DNA of 64,000 bases from Akanthomyces muscarius (GCF_028009165.1 NC_079243.1:4278001-4342000); one strand, 5' to 3'; counted from the first letter of the stretch, positions 44,182-56,222 are shown. The notes: a model not told the origin generated them from the sequence alone. A program made the numbers and translations.

Positions 44182-46402
44182 GAGGCTTATGGGCAGTGGC
44201 GGTATATTCGATGATCTAAAACGCACCTCGGGTATAGGAGAGTCTATCGCGAATGTATGAGGAGCAGATGATAGACTGGTTGAATAACTATCCCGGGCTG
44301 CTGGCCATCAATCGATTCAAACTAGTATTATCAGTCGGCTATGATGTACGCAAATTTTGGGACCATACCGCCCTTTTCTTGAACCCCCCAAAGCCTCACA
44401 ACCAGCAATTAATAGGGTGTCATCGGCTCCGTACAAGAAATATGCACAGGTCTTTACTCGTCGTTCCCTGTACCATGTGGGAAGCGGATCCTCTGCTCAA
44501 GGGAAAATTACAGGGTTGAACTGAAACGAGCTTCTTCGGCATAAAACGGCCGAGGTGGGTTGGATGGGGGCGGGGTTTGAGAGGAACAATGTGGCGAAAC
44601 GCTGGACCATTTAATTACTGAGAGTACAGAGGGCGAAATGGTCATTGAGGACACCTTCATGCGACATCAAATTTGGACAGAAGGGTACTGGTCTACGAGC
44701 AAGAGCGTTTTCGGAATCATCTCGTCATTTTGCGAGCTTCGCCGCCGGAGAAAGGGCGAACCAAAACATGTAATTACTCCGCCTTGGACTTTGGAGTTAA
44801 AAAAGGCTTGGCGCAAAACGGATCCTCAACATGGGGGGTTCCCAACTTGGTAAGTCGGCCCGGTGTCTGATCCTGGAGAATATTGCCAAGACGAAGGCTT
44901 AGCAATGTCACAGCTGAGGCTTCTCCATGCTCATCAAATGCAACAAAGATCAGTCCGGCAGAAACAAAATTTTCCATGATTCTTTTTTTCTTTCGACCGC
45001 TGTCTGAGGCGATTTGCACATGTACAGCCAGGTACCAAAAGGCAGATTTAGCGTCGCCCGTCGGCATGCTGCGCCTGTGAAGCCGTCTTGCCTTGAACTC
45101 TCTCTTCTCTTGGAAGCTGCGCTTGTTTTGGGCTTGCACATCGGAGTGTGCTTTTATCTGGTAGGCATGATTTCGGAACTTCAACAAAGGCACAGCCTGA
45201 AATCGTAGCTTCTTACAAGAGCGGCGCCGAAATGCCGCGACTGTAGTTGTCTAGCTCGATTCGAAGCACGATTCTAAATCCAAGTCAGACGAGCTCCAAG
45301 AGATCGTGTGGCGTGTCCGCACCATTACCACACTCTAAGCAAAAATGTAGGCCTCCATGGCCCTTGTGTCAACTTCATTCTTTCGTAGCAGCTAAGCACA
45401 AAGTCTCGTCGACAAAGTACGCAGGTTATTCGCTCGCGTCGGGGGACCACTTCATACGTGATGAGAATAAAAAATGCATGTTTAACGAATAAGTTAAAGT
45501 TTTAAGCTGAAACCTAGGCAAAATAGAGGCGGGGAAGCAGAGCACGCAGAGCTAGTAGACCGTCGCCCACACGTTCAAATCGGCGTGTTTCACCTCGTCC
45601 TGACACACGATGCCGAACTCACAGGACCGCCCGGCCCAGTCGCTTTCCTGCTACCACTTTTACTCAACTTGGCCGAAGTCGGGATCATCAGTTGACATGA
45701 AACAGCGCTTCTTAATGGGTCATTTGGGCCTGGAATCATTCTTGTTATGTAGCCCTATGTAAAATTAAGCTCAGCCTCCCCTCACAAAGCCTGCCTCGCG
45801 CATCTGTGAATGAAACGTTTACTACTGGCGTCTCACCATTCAGATGAGTCTGTTTCGAGACAGAAAGAACTCTCGCCGACTATTCTCCCTATGCTGACTC
45901 TTGCGCTTTTGGTTCGAGTCGTAAATTGCAGCTCACACCTTCGCGATATTTCTTTTCTTCCTAGCAGACTTGGTGACAGTTTTTAGGGTCTTTTCTGTCT
46001 CGAGATTTAAAGTGCCTCATTGTCAGAGAATACCATGGCACGAAGAGATTGAATTGAGAGGCATAGATGCTTGCTAGAATATGTCAGGAAGTAGAAAATA
46101 AGGGCGATGTCCTCTCGCCAACTGGTCGCTCATTCGTAACTCTTACATACTACCTAGAGGCTCATGAGTCGCAGCGCTCAGCGCAATGCTCAGTTCAGCC
46201 CTGCTGAAATATCGCGCACTCGGTTTCCCTCAGAGATTTGTTAGCCTTTTTCTGATTCGCAAAGTAAAGATAAGGGCTGTCTATATAATGCATCGCTTTC
46301 GGACTCCCCAAAGAAACAGTTTGATGTGCAAACCAGATCGTCGACTAGAATTGTCCAAACTTGAAAAGAAGCGCATTACACATTATCTATCTATTTTGTA
46401 TC
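44182..46402. other. 2.2-kb gene-poor region
   Basis: Nothing could be assigned. A 139-codon open frame on the minus strand at 44774-45193 has no recognisable domain or intron structure. The final 200 bases probably include the promoter of the aspartic protease. Confidence 0.5.
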
Positions 46403-48297
46403 ATGAAGCAGAGCGTTCAATTCTCTCTTCTCTTGGCCGGCAGAGCCGCCATGGCGCAGAGCGTCATCCAGAGAAGCGTTCAGCACTTTGAGAGCCTGGA
46501 TAGCGGACCTTTTTTGCCGTTCATCACATTTGGCTTCGGCACGCCTGCACAAGATATCACAGGCATCTTCGACACGGGTTCCTCTGATGTCATTATCCCC
46601 GAGGCCGGCAGTGCCGTCTGTAAGCTCAAAACCCAGCAGTGCACGGCGCCGGCGCCCGTTGTCCGCGGCCAATTTGACCCCAAGGCTGCATCCGACTTCA
46701 AGCCCCTCGACGGGCAGAGCTTCAATGCCACCTTTGCCGGCGGCGACCAATACGATGGCAACTACATTGAGACGACTGTTACCCTGGGCGATAATGGGGA
46801 GGGCTTGGTACCTAACGCGCAGGTCGCGTTGGCAACCAACAGTAAGCCGCAAAGTGGCCTACCCCAGGTTCCCGTGTTTGGTCTAGGGCCCCAACCCCTC
46901 GAAGCGACTGATAACAAGTATGACAACTTGCCCAAGAAGACTCAGGAGTCTGGCGACATCAAGAATCAGGCCTACAGTTTTGTCGCCAACCGGATTCGTA
47001 AGTGAAGCAAATAGATTGGGCAGCCTCTTTCCTCTTTCACTCCTTCCGCCCCGGACTTCAGATACAACAGTTCCCTAACAAATGCATTGCAGCATTGGCA
47101 AACGGCAGTGTCTTTTTTGGTGGTATTGATCGCTCCAAGTTTGAGGGCGAACTGAAGGAGGTTCCTCTCGAGAGAGACAACAAGGGCGAAGTCTCGGAGT
47201 TCGTGGTGAAAATGAGCTCCGTGACGCTTGTCTTAGGAGCGCAAGGCAAGACCAACGGGTCACGCCAACAACAGCGCGAGCGCGAACGTATGAAGCGAGC
47301 ACCCTGGAACAGAGCCATCAAGCCTGTGGGTGCGAGCAGGACCAAAGGTCTTTACGTCAGGGCACAGGGCGAAAGCGTCGAGAAACGAACAACGACGGCG
47401 TGGGGCAGAGAGAGCCAGGCCGCCATGGAGGTCGAGATTGAACGCCTGAGTAGCCAGAAGCGAAGGGGCAACAACGGCGGCACGCAGTGTAACTGTCAGG
47501 CAAACGACGGCAAGGGTGACAACAACCGCGACAACAACCGCGACAACAACCGCGACAACAACCGCGACAACAACAGCGACAACAACAGCGACAACAACAG
47601 CGACAATGACAGAAGCAACAACGGCGGTAAGAACGGCGATAAGAACAGGGGCGACAACGGAGGCAATAATGGATGTAACAACGGAGGCAACACTGGAGGA
47701 GGCGACGGAGACAACGGCGGCGACGGAGGCAAGGGCGGCGACGGAGGCAAGGGTGGCAAAGGAGGCAAAGGAGGTAAAGGAGGCAAAGGAGGCAAAGGAG
47801 GCAACTCTGGGGATGAGATAGACCTCGGGCTCGACCCCCGTGACGGTTTTACCCTCATGGATACAGGTGGCGTCGCGGTCGCTCTGCCGCCGCCAGTACT
47901 CTCCAAGATGGCCCAGGCGCTCGGCACCACCTTTTCCCAGGATGGCCTCGGCCCTGTCGAATGCGACCGGTTGAGCGGCGATGCGGCCCTCGTCATGCGC
48001 TTCAACGACGATGCTGTCGAGACCCGCGTCCCCCTCGCCAACATGCGCATCTCCGAGGCGCTCGCGGATCCGGCGCTCACGAGCCAGGGCCTCTGCGAGC
48101 TGGGTGTCCGACCTGTCGAGGAGGGCGGCACCAGCGTCGCCACGCTGCCCTTCTTTGCGGCCGTGTACACCGTCTTTGACCTGGACAACAACAGGCTGTT
48201 CTTTGCGCAGGCCAAGGGCGACCCCAGCGCACCCGGCGGCCAGCTCGAGGAGTTCCCAAAGAACTCAAAAGGCAATGGTACAGCCAATTTTGTATAG
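46403..48297 (+). CDS. Secreted pepsin-like aspartic protease with large low-complexity insert
   Basis: Family A1 fold: signal-peptide-like start (MKQSVQFSLLLAGRAAMAQS), first active-site motif IFDTGSSDV (Asp57), PVFGLGPQ, and a second active-site motif LMDTGG (about residue 455), followed by a C-terminal lobe with YTVFDLDNNRLFFAQA. One intron (46998-47092, GTAAGT donor) joins SFVANRIP to LANGSVFFGGIDRS. The mature length is 599 residues, against roughly 400-480 for most relatives. The excess is a stretch of about 200 residues between the two lobes: a basic segment (QQQRERERMKR), then repeats of Asp-Asn-Asn-Arg/Ser and of Lys-Gly-Gly. Both catalytic aspartates are present, so activity is plausible. 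Canonical relatives have DTGT or DTGS at the second site; here it is DTGG. Confidence 0.85.
47517..47811 (+). repeat. Coding tandem repeats (DNNR/S and GGK units)
   Basis: The first block consists of 12-base units of the form GACAACAACCGC or AGC, giving DNNR/DNNS. A middle part is Asn/Gly-rich and irregular. The last block is a run of GGCAAAGGA-like 9-base units giving KGG. They lie inside the aspartic protease gene and stay in frame. Repeat length is likely to vary between strains. Confidence 0.85.
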
Positions 48298-49403
48298 GTA
48301 ACTCTTGGCGTTGAGAGTTTGCATGGCTAGATGGTCAGTTTGAAATTGCGCAAGGCCTCGTATGTTTCAAACAATCTCTTGTCGAATGTTTCTGATCCTT
48401 GTTATTACTGTATTTCACTGTGTTTGCTACGGTCGGTGATCTACAGCCAATAGGGCTCGGTAGCCAAGTTACTTATACACGCCCAAGATTAGTCTGACCC
48501 CCTTCCGCAGCCCCAATGCCCCGGTCTGCATGCTCTTTCTAACTTAATTTCTCGTCGACCCTGGAAGTGAGGCTTTTATCCCAGGCAGGCCGATTACCAT
48601 GGCACACATCACACACATCGCTACCATCAACGCCATTGGTGGTCTGTCTGGAGGTGTAGAATGTCTATCGATATTGCGGTTGCAGATGCCGCGCGGAAAA
48701 CATGGACCCTGGCCAGCCAAGCCAACGTTTGGCGGAGGCAAGGAGGACAACTCGAGTAGAATGTTTGCAACAGGGGGTGCAAAATGTCGTCTGCCGATGG
48801 CATTCCGAAGCGGGAGACCATTGTCGGAGCCTACTCCCGCGTTATTTGCCTTTGGTAATTTTTACTACTGCGTTCATGCCGCTTTGTCTGCTGTGTGTGT
48901 TTCGTGGAAGAACATCAATGTTAGACGAGGCAGAAGAAGCAGGGAAAGCAGGCAAAAGGGCTTGGCAGACTAGCCAAAGCGGGAGTGCAATACCGAAAGA
49001 ATGCAAAACTCCTCCTATTCTAAACTCTGATCACTCTCGTGTGTACACCAACCCGAGGCTCCAGCATACTCATTTCAAGACCGGCCAGCTGCATGAACAT
49101 TGAATGGGCGCCACCGGCAGCAAACGAAAGAAATTTACAAGAGCTCGCAAATTCAATGACTCACTCTCATCGCTTCACCGCCTACAAAAACATCATATTT
49201 TGCACGTGAGGAATCATGGCAAACATGTTCCGTTTGCTCCTCACCTTCGCGTTTGCATGGCAGTTTCTCTCCGCCTCGACCTGCATCTGCAATTCCAGCC
49301 TGTCATTATCTTCTCCCCAAAATTGACAGCTTCTGCTATTTTGCAGCACTCCTCAATTATAACATTTCATCACACCAAAGAACGCCATCTAGCCGTGTCA
49401 AAT
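48298..49403. other. 1.1-kb intergenic region
   Basis: No coding pattern, repeat or RNA was recognised between the protease gene and the next open frame. Several methionine-starting frames in it lack any support. Confidence 0.5.
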
Positions 49404-50063
49404 ATGGCGCAAGGTTCCGAGCTCGATATTCTTAATGCCCGCATGCAGGAGCATCTACAGCAAAACGTGTTACCTCACCTCACCGAGGAGGAGCGCAGGA
49501 CTTTTCAGAAGAGGTATCTCAAGGATACAATCTTCAACCTGGATTGCTTTGATCCATTTATCCATAATCTTGTGGGCAATTTCAATGCCTCGGCAAGTGC
49601 TCTGGTAGCTATCCTCGCCCAAGCGCTGTTCGGTCGAGCAGAGTTGATGAAGTGGCAATGGTTTCGGGAAGCGTACAAGGACCATGGTGGCCGCTTAGAT
49701 GCTGCTCCTAAGGAGCCTCCATTGGAATTTGAAGAACTGCGCGCTTCAATCTTTGGCGAAACCAGCAGCTACAAACGGCCACGAGAAACGACAAAGATAG
49801 AAACCTCCGGCCATTCCACCGACGAACTGCTTCAATCAATTTGCGCAAAGGTCGAGGAGATGAACGAGTCTGAGACGAGGCAACAAAAGGAGCTTGAATC
49901 GCTCTTCAGTGCGCTCGCGGAGCCCTATCCTGGCCTGAGAGGCTTACTGTGCGGCGTCCGGCACAGCTTTCGGGACAGAGACGATCGCTGCGCAGAGAGA
50001 CAGGCTCTCATCAGTGCTACAATTGAGTACATCAAGGAGATTGAACCCGGGCAGAATTCTTGA
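49404..50063 (+). CDS. Hypothetical fungal protein, helical
   Basis: I do not recognise this gene. The 219-residue frame reads MAQGSELDILNARMQEHLQQ at the start, has a heavily charged helical profile, and a likely coiled-coil stretch around LLQSICAKVEEMNESETRQQ near residues 145-165. There is no signal peptide or membrane segment. The open frame extends 100 codons further upstream, but that part is irregular and the ATG at 49404 is the best start. It stands alone between two gene-poor gaps. Coding status is likely from length and amino acid balance, but is not proved by homology. Confidence 0.55.
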   Translation: MAQGSELDILNARMQEHLQQNVLPHLTEEERRTFQKRYLKDTIFNLDCFDPFIHNLVGNFNASASALVAILAQALFGRAELMKWQWFREAYKDHGGRLDAAPKEPPLEFEELRASIFGETSSYKRPRETTKIETSGHSTDELLQSICAKVEEMNESETRQQKELESLFSALAEPYPGLRGLLCGVRHSFRDRDDRCAERQALISATIEYIKEIEPGQNS

Positions 50064-51013
50064 GCAATCACGTTTATTTCTTGGTAAACTTGTAATCTTT
50101 TCTTTTTTGTCAATCAGCACAATGGAGAGGTCGCCGTGCTAAGCGGGTGGCCGAAAAGCCTGGAGATTCGCGACACGGCAGTCAACAATGGGACTGGGAT
50201 TTTTTTTTTTGGCTCTTTCTACTTCTCTTGCTATGAAATAAAAGTTTTGTTCTCTGCGAGCTTCGATTTAATCTCAACCGTGATCCGAGCAAGCCCGGTC
50301 GATGCGAGCGGTCCGAGCCAAAGTTAGATGGCGGCTCTCGCACCAGAACAGCGCACGCCCTACACTTCGAACCTTCGCTCGGAAGATAGTGTGCTAAATT
50401 CCGGTCGGAAAAGACTGGGAGCCCCCATGACCGACTACACTTGCATTGACAGTCCGACGAACAAATGATATTGAAGCGGCGGGTACCGCAGCTGGACAAA
50501 GGCGTCATGCCGTCAAAGTTGTGGAACATCAGGCTGATATTCACCCGCACAGCCCTGTCGCCCAGCAGCAAAGATACTTCCCAAGAGACTGTCGTTTCAC
50601 GAAACATGGGGATAGATTTCTTCCCCGCTTGTCCGTGCTGCATAATCCAACCGGCACTAGACAAATATTGGCAATTCGCCAACCTCACGTGTGAGCCTGG
50701 ACGCTCTGGCTGATCTGCTAGGCCGAGGACAATGCACCCAGTGCTCTTAGTACCGCATTGTCTGCAGTATGGGTTGCACCCCTACGATGCGGAGGATTCG
50801 GGATAACAGTCTGGCTGCATGAGCTACACGTAATCACGAGGCATTCATGAGGGGCCGTGCCCAAGTCTAGTTGATGTTGGTAGGCAATGTTGCGTCGGGT
50901 GAGGCTTGCAGTAGTGTATTCCTTTAAAATCAGCGTGCGATAAATATCAGTGCAGCCTGCTACCTGAAAAATCTAGTTGCAATCTCTCCATATTCCAACG
51001 TAAAATACACACC
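50064..51013. other. Intergenic region
   Basis: 950 bp with no supported gene. A 168-codon open frame on the minus strand (50182-50688) has no recognisable domain and runs into a Lys/Ser/Gln-rich end. It was not called. The end of the gap should be the promoter of the SGNH hydrolase. Confidence 0.5.
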
Positions 51014-54000
51014 ATGCGTCTGCACTGGGCTGTGGCAGCCGCGGTTCTCCCTGTGTCGCTGGCGCTTCCCGCTCCCACAGCGGATGGTGATACTATTCTG
51101 CAGTTCAAGAGCACACCGGCGGGAAAACAAATAGCAAACGGTCTCGATCTCCGCATTTTGCCTGTGGGGGACTCCATTACAGTTGGCTATGGGAGTGACA
51201 TTGGCGGCGACGGCGACGGCTACCGACGCCAGTTATGGAACGACTTATCCGGTATTACCCTACACTTGAAGACATACTTGGAAATTCTTACTTAAACCAA
51301 TTATCAGGGAATAAAGTTGTTTTTGCCGGCACGGAAACGTCTGGTACCATGGAGGATGGTTACTTTGTAAGTCGTCCCGCCATCCTCTCGCCCAGGGTAG
51401 GACCTAGGAGATTATGGCTAATGATAACTTGGACAAACAAAAAAGGCAGCGTGGAGCGGCATGACAATTCAATTTATAGCAGATCACATCGAATCCTCGC
51501 TTGAGCAGCGACCGAATGTTGTCCTGGTAGCCGCCGGCACGAATGACATGAACCCCAATCCAAACATCTCCACCGAAGGCAACGATCCAGCACAAGCCGC
51601 CGATCGACTCGGCAACCTCATTGACAAAATTATCGACAAGTGTCCCGATGCGACTGTCTTGGTTGCCATGATTATCGACACATGTGATCCAGCCCAAGAG
51701 CCGCGAACGCAGCAGTATCAGCGGCTGATTCCCAATGTGGTCCTGAAGCGCAAGAACGCCGGCCACCATGTTCTTGCGGTGGACTTTACAACCTTCGTGC
51801 CGAGATATGGCAAAGACATACTCCGCGACTGTATTCACCCTACCGATTCCGGGTATAAGCTTATGGGCGACTACTGGTACGACTTTATGACGCAGATTCC
51901 CAGTGGCTGGATCCAGAGTCCTATTGGTAGGGCCCCGAATCGGCCGGCCCTTGGCGATTCGAACCTGAACGGCGGTATTGACAATAATATTCCCCCGCCG
52001 GATTTCGGGAAGAGTCCGATTGATTCGAAGCCTGGAGGAAGTTATCACAACGTCCGCGACTGGGCGGTCGGCGATGGTGCTGCCAAGTGCAACTTGAATC
52101 CGACATGGAAAGCCACAGGCAAGATTGCAGAGGGCCTCCTCGGCCACAATGGCGACTGGAAATTTCACAAGAGGTGGCAAAGAGCAGGCGAAGTTGCTTC
52201 GGGCCTTGGCTTAGACAGTGCGCAAGTTCGGTGAGTTTGTTCGTTGGTGTAATACGAAGCCCGAGTTGCTTGACTGACAACCCGGCGTACTTGCAGACTA
52301 CACGATATGAATGGCGACGGCAAATCAGGTAAATTCCACTTCGCTCACCAAGCTTCTAAGATTTATTACTGACAAGATTGGTAAAGATTACGTCTGGATA
52401 GATCCAAATACCGGTGAGATCAAGTGCTGGCTCAACAACCTACCCGAGCCCTGGAGTCCCGCGGGCACTAACAACAGCATCATTGGCAGCGGTGTCGGTC
52501 GCGGACAAACCGTCTACCTCGCAGTATGCCCCCCAAATGTTCCTAAATCAGGTTCCATCACTAATATTTGTTTGCAGGATATGAATGGTGATGGGGTAGA
52601 AACCGATGTATTCACCCTTGCACAGTATATTTTACTAACTATGCGCAGATGGACGACTACCTCGTCGTGAACCCACGAAATGGCGCTGTCCGCGTCTTTT
52701 GGAACTACGGCCCTGACGACACCTGGGTCAACGGATGGAAATTTGTCGACGGCGGCGTCATTGCCTCGGGCGTGCCGCACGCCAACCTCGCGACGCTCCG
52801 TTTTCCCGACATCAACGGCGACGGCCGCGCCGACTACGTCTACGTTGGCAAGGGCGGCTCGCTCGTGCACTGGCTCAACGTTGGATCTGTGGGTGGTGCA
52901 GACGTCGTTTTCCACAACCAAAAGGGCATCGCGACTGGAGTTGGTTTGGATGATTTTTCGAAGCTCGTTTTTGCCGATGTATGTTTGCCAATGGCGCGGC
53001 GGCCCGACTTCCAAGAAGATGACGCTAACACGAAAATGTTTAGATGAACGGCGACGGGCGCGATGGTACAGCTAGAAAACTTGACAACAGAAAATGATTA
53101 AAACTAACACTCTTTTTAGACTACCTCATCTGGGATGACGATGGCGGTCTCTCCGGTTTCTTGAACCAGCACACGAACAGCGAGGGCGTTCCGCTCTACA
53201 TTAACCAAGGCGGTGCCAAGTCAATCTGTGACGGGTTTGGCCATGCGCCAAACACGACTTGGTTGGCAGACATGGATGGGTATGTATTAGAATTTCCCTT
53301 TGCGCTGTTGCGTTTCGACTCACTTTCCTTTTTACAGAGATGGCAAGGATGACTACGTGTTCGTCGGCGACAACGGGTCCCTTTCAGTGTGGTATAATCG
53401 CGGCACCACCGACGACAGCATGGCCATTGACGGGCTGCGATTCGCCGACATTACCGGAGGCCAAGTATGATATATTCTCCCGGTCCATTATTGGACTTTA
53501 AACCACATCCGCAACCATGCTGACGCAGAACATTGCAGGGGCAGGACTACGTATGGGTTGACCCCAAGACTGGTGCCCCGATTGTCTAGTAAATACTTTG
53601 AGTCTCGCTCTCTATCTACATAAAAGGCCGCTAACCAATGTTTCCAGTTCCAACCAAAGCGACTCATGGGAGCCAGTAAACAACGGACACACGATCGCTG
53701 CAGGCGCCGCACCCGGAAGCCAGGTTGTGTTTGGCGATATTGACGGGTACAGACATACTTTCCATTGAAGTGGGTTTTAGACAGACGCTAAATTGATGTA
53801 GTGACGGATACGACGATTACTTAGTTATTCATCCTGATACAGGCGCTCTCACGGCCTATCTGCTCGTACCGAGCGGAGGAGGTGAAAGCCGATATGGGGG
53901 CTACCTCTACAACCCAATCGGCCAGATCGCCAGCGGACTCGGCCCGGGCAAGAACGTCCGCATCGCCGACATTGACGGGGACGGAGTAAGTCAACTACCA

Positions 54001-54540
54001 TACTCACTGCATTCATTCACTTGGTGAGCAGAGTTCTAAATCCGGCACGATAGCGCGACGACTACATTTTCCTCTCGGAAACCGGCGGGACAACAATCTA
54101 CCGCAACATGTACGGCCCCGACACCGGTCCCGACAGCCACTATGCCGCTCTTCCCCAGGCCGACGCTTCTGGGATCGACCAGCGCCCTGAAGAGATTAGC
54201 TTCTACGATATCGACGGGTAAGTCACAGCATCCCTCACCCCTCACCTTTGGTGTTCAAAGACTAACACTACGTGGCAGCGATGGCAAGGCCGACTACGTC
54301 TGGACCCGACCGCTCGACGGACAGGTACAAGTCTGGCTCAACATGTATCCGCAGCTGCCTGCGTGGAGGCACATTGGCGTTGTCAAAGACGGCGTGGGCA
54401 CGTCAGGCGCCAACACTCGCTTCGCGCAGCTGACCGGGACAACGCAGCAGCCGGGTAGCGGACGGGCAGACTACGTCGCCGTGGATCCAACCACGGGCGC
54501 CATTGCGGCATGGCTCAATGGCTGTGATGACAGGGCGTAG
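51014..54540 (+). CDS. Secreted SGNH hydrolase fused to VCBS/FG-GAP calcium-loop repeats
   Basis: Fifteen exons encode 888 residues. A signal-peptide-like start (MRLHWAVAAAVLPVSLA) is followed by an SGNH/GDSL esterase domain: block I VGDSITVGYG (nucleophile Ser54), block III AAGTNDMNP, and block V DCIHPTDSGY with the catalytic Asp-His pair. From about residue 360 come repeats with the loop D-x-[ND]-G-D-G-x-x-D-Y, followed by a beta strand and a Trp/Leu-Asn turn (VWIDPNTGEIKCWLN), typical of VCBS/FG-GAP propeller repeats. Introns: 51252-51307, 51367-51445, 52231-52296, 52329-52386, 52524-52577, 52596-52648, 52979-53043, 53066-53119, 53280-53337, 53465-53538, 53589-53647, 53747-53801, 53986-54053, 54218-54278. 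Likely an extracellular esterase with a binding propeller; substrate unknown. All phases join cleanly. Confidence 0.88.
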
Positions 54541-54923
54541 AGCAGTCAGACTGAGTGGGATCGAGGAACAGACGAGACATTGAAACAGGATTTTTAAAGA
54601 TGCCTCCACTGGCGAGGGGTGCCTGCTGTGAGGACGGCGGGGTTGTTAGTGCATGCCGAAGCATCCCATTTCTATTCTCACGTTGAGCTTTTGTTTTCTT
54701 TCCTTTTTTTTTTGCATGTAACGATTCGTTCTGGGTAGGATCAAGTTTATTGCATTCATAGGTCGTTTTCTGCGTATCAATAACTGCTCTCAAGCGTTCT
54801 TTCCTGCTTCCGTACCGTCACGCACGACCTCAGAAAAAGCAGAGCAGAAGGGGCTCACTGATATAGGCGCTGCTCCATGCATTGTTTTGATGTCGCCCCC
54901 TATCCCTACGTACATGTCAGAAA
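54541..54923. other. Convergent 3' intergenic region
   Basis: The gap is between facing genes. No feature beyond 3'-end sequence was recognised. Confidence 0.5.
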
Positions 54924-56222
54924 CTAGATCACAATCCAGCCGGCCAGTGCTTCCGGACCCGCGGCGCTCGGCGGCGTCATGGGCTCATCCAGCGAGCCCT
55001 CCTCCTCTGGTGACTCCATTGTGCATTCCAGCACTTCCAGCTCTTCCAGCTCCTCCATCTCCTCATCTTCTTCCTCGTCCTCTGGTGCCTCTTTATCTAC
55101 CTGCTCCTCCCGTGGCTTCACCCAATAGATCCCACCGCCAGCAAGCTCCAAGTCAATTACATCCGCCAGGTCATAGTGGTGCGCGAACGCGTCCTCGTCA
55201 ATCGCGAGCTCGACTTCGGGCAGCTGCTCAATATCAGAATCGTCTTGGGCGAGGTACACTTCAAAGTCGACGGGACCGCTGCCGTCAAAGGATGAGCCGA
55301 CCACGTCGACGTCGTGGACAATGTTTCCCAACGGAGCATCCTCGTCATTTTCTTCGATCACTGGGTGCTGGCATAAGAAGTTGAAGAGACTGATTTCGTC
55401 ATCATACAATTCGCACTCGGATTCGGGTTCGTTCGACTCTGAATCAGAGCTCCATGCGCTCGGTGGCTGATGTTCATGGGTGGCGGCCGCATCAGTTGCC
55501 TTCTCTTCAACACTGTCCGTAGTAGGCGGCGAGACGTGCTCGCTATCCACGGCGCTCTCTACACCCATGATCGTATCGTCTTCATCGTCCCATGTATCAT
55601 TTTGATCCCCAGTCTCCCACGTTGGCAGCAAGTCCTCGCCGATGGACATGTCACCAAGTTCCAGCCCGAGCAGGATTGCTTCTTGAATGCGGTCGTTACC
55701 CAACTGGACAACTGCCTCACGCAGCCTCGAACCGAGCTCTTGCGCGTCCTGGCATTCTGCGAGCCGCGACTGGATGACCTCATGAAGCGATTGCACCTCG
55801 GGGTCCCAATACCGGTATGGCCAGCCGGGAAGACAGTTGTCGTCTATGAACAAAGCGTCCAAAGCAATACCTGACCTCACCGCAATTTCCAACATCCTTA
55901 TTCCGGATGCTCGTATTTTCTGCCGCACCGCCATGTCTGTGAAGTAAAATGGTATGCTCGTTCCGATGGCCGTTCGAAACGCGGCGGAAGCGGCCTTGGC
56001 CTCTGCAGTCTGCTCTACTTCTATACTCGTGAAATTAGCCAATGTTGTTTTTTCGACTCGAACCGGACAGTTACCTTTTGGGGTCTCATCTACATGTCTG
56101 GGGTATGAGAGAACTGGTGGCTTTTTGTCATTGTCGTCATCGCTGGATATCTCGACAATGTTGGCTGGATTCTCCTCCGGTAGCCAATGGAAGGCGTCGA
56201 ACGCAGTGTGGTCGTAGGTCAT
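54924..56222 (-). CDS. Acidic fungal protein with a SUMO-interacting-like motif
   Basis: I do not recognise a family. The 432-residue single-exon protein starts MTYDHTAFDAFHWLPEENP, then has NIVEISSDDDNDK, a hydrophobic core followed by Ser/Asp, the layout of a SUMO-interacting motif. A central segment (about residues 80-200) with GIRMLEIAVRSGIALDALF and AVVQLGNDRIQEAILLGLELG looks helical and folded. The rest is disordered and very acidic, with clusters such as EDEEEDEEMEELEELEVLE near the end. No membrane segment, signal or catalytic motif is visible. Nuclear location is a guess from the acidic and SUMO-interacting character. The start is the first ATG of the open frame. Confidence 0.65.
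   Translation of the reverse strand: MTYDHTAFDAFHWLPEENPANIVEISSDDDNDKKPPVLSYPRHVDETPKGNCPVRVEKTTLANFTSIEVEQTAEAKAASAAFRTAIGTSIPFYFTDMAVRQKIRASGIRMLEIAVRSGIALDALFIDDNCLPGWPYRYWDPEVQSLHEVIQSRLAECQDAQELGSRLREAVVQLGNDRIQEAILLGLELGDMSIGEDLLPTWETGDQNDTWDDEDDTIMGVESAVDSEHVSPPTTDSVEEKATDAAATHEHQPPSAWSSDSESNEPESECELYDDEISLFNFLCQHPVIEENDEDAPLGNIVHDVDVVGSSFDGSGPVDFEVYLAQDDSDIEQLPEVELAIDEDAFAHHYDLADVIDLELAGGGIYWVKPREEQVDKEAPEDEEEDEEMEELEELEVLECTMESPEEEGSLDEPMTPPSAAGPEALAGWIVI

Noticed and set aside
44774..45193. 139-codon open frame on the minus strand in the gene-poor stretch
   Set aside because: No family resemblance or intron pattern was found, and neighbouring frames are equally open.
45905..45925. 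GGTTCGAGTC resembling a tRNA B-box
   Set aside because: No T-stem, acceptor stem or A-box pairing could be built around it.
47496..48287. Long open frame on the minus strand with Leu/Pro/Ser repeats
   Set aside because: It is the antisense shadow of the KGG and DNN repeats in the aspartic protease gene.
50182..50688. 168-codon open frame on the minus strand
   Set aside because: No domain or signal could be seen and it ends in a Lys/Ser/Gln-rich run; there is no promoter or neighbour context to support it.
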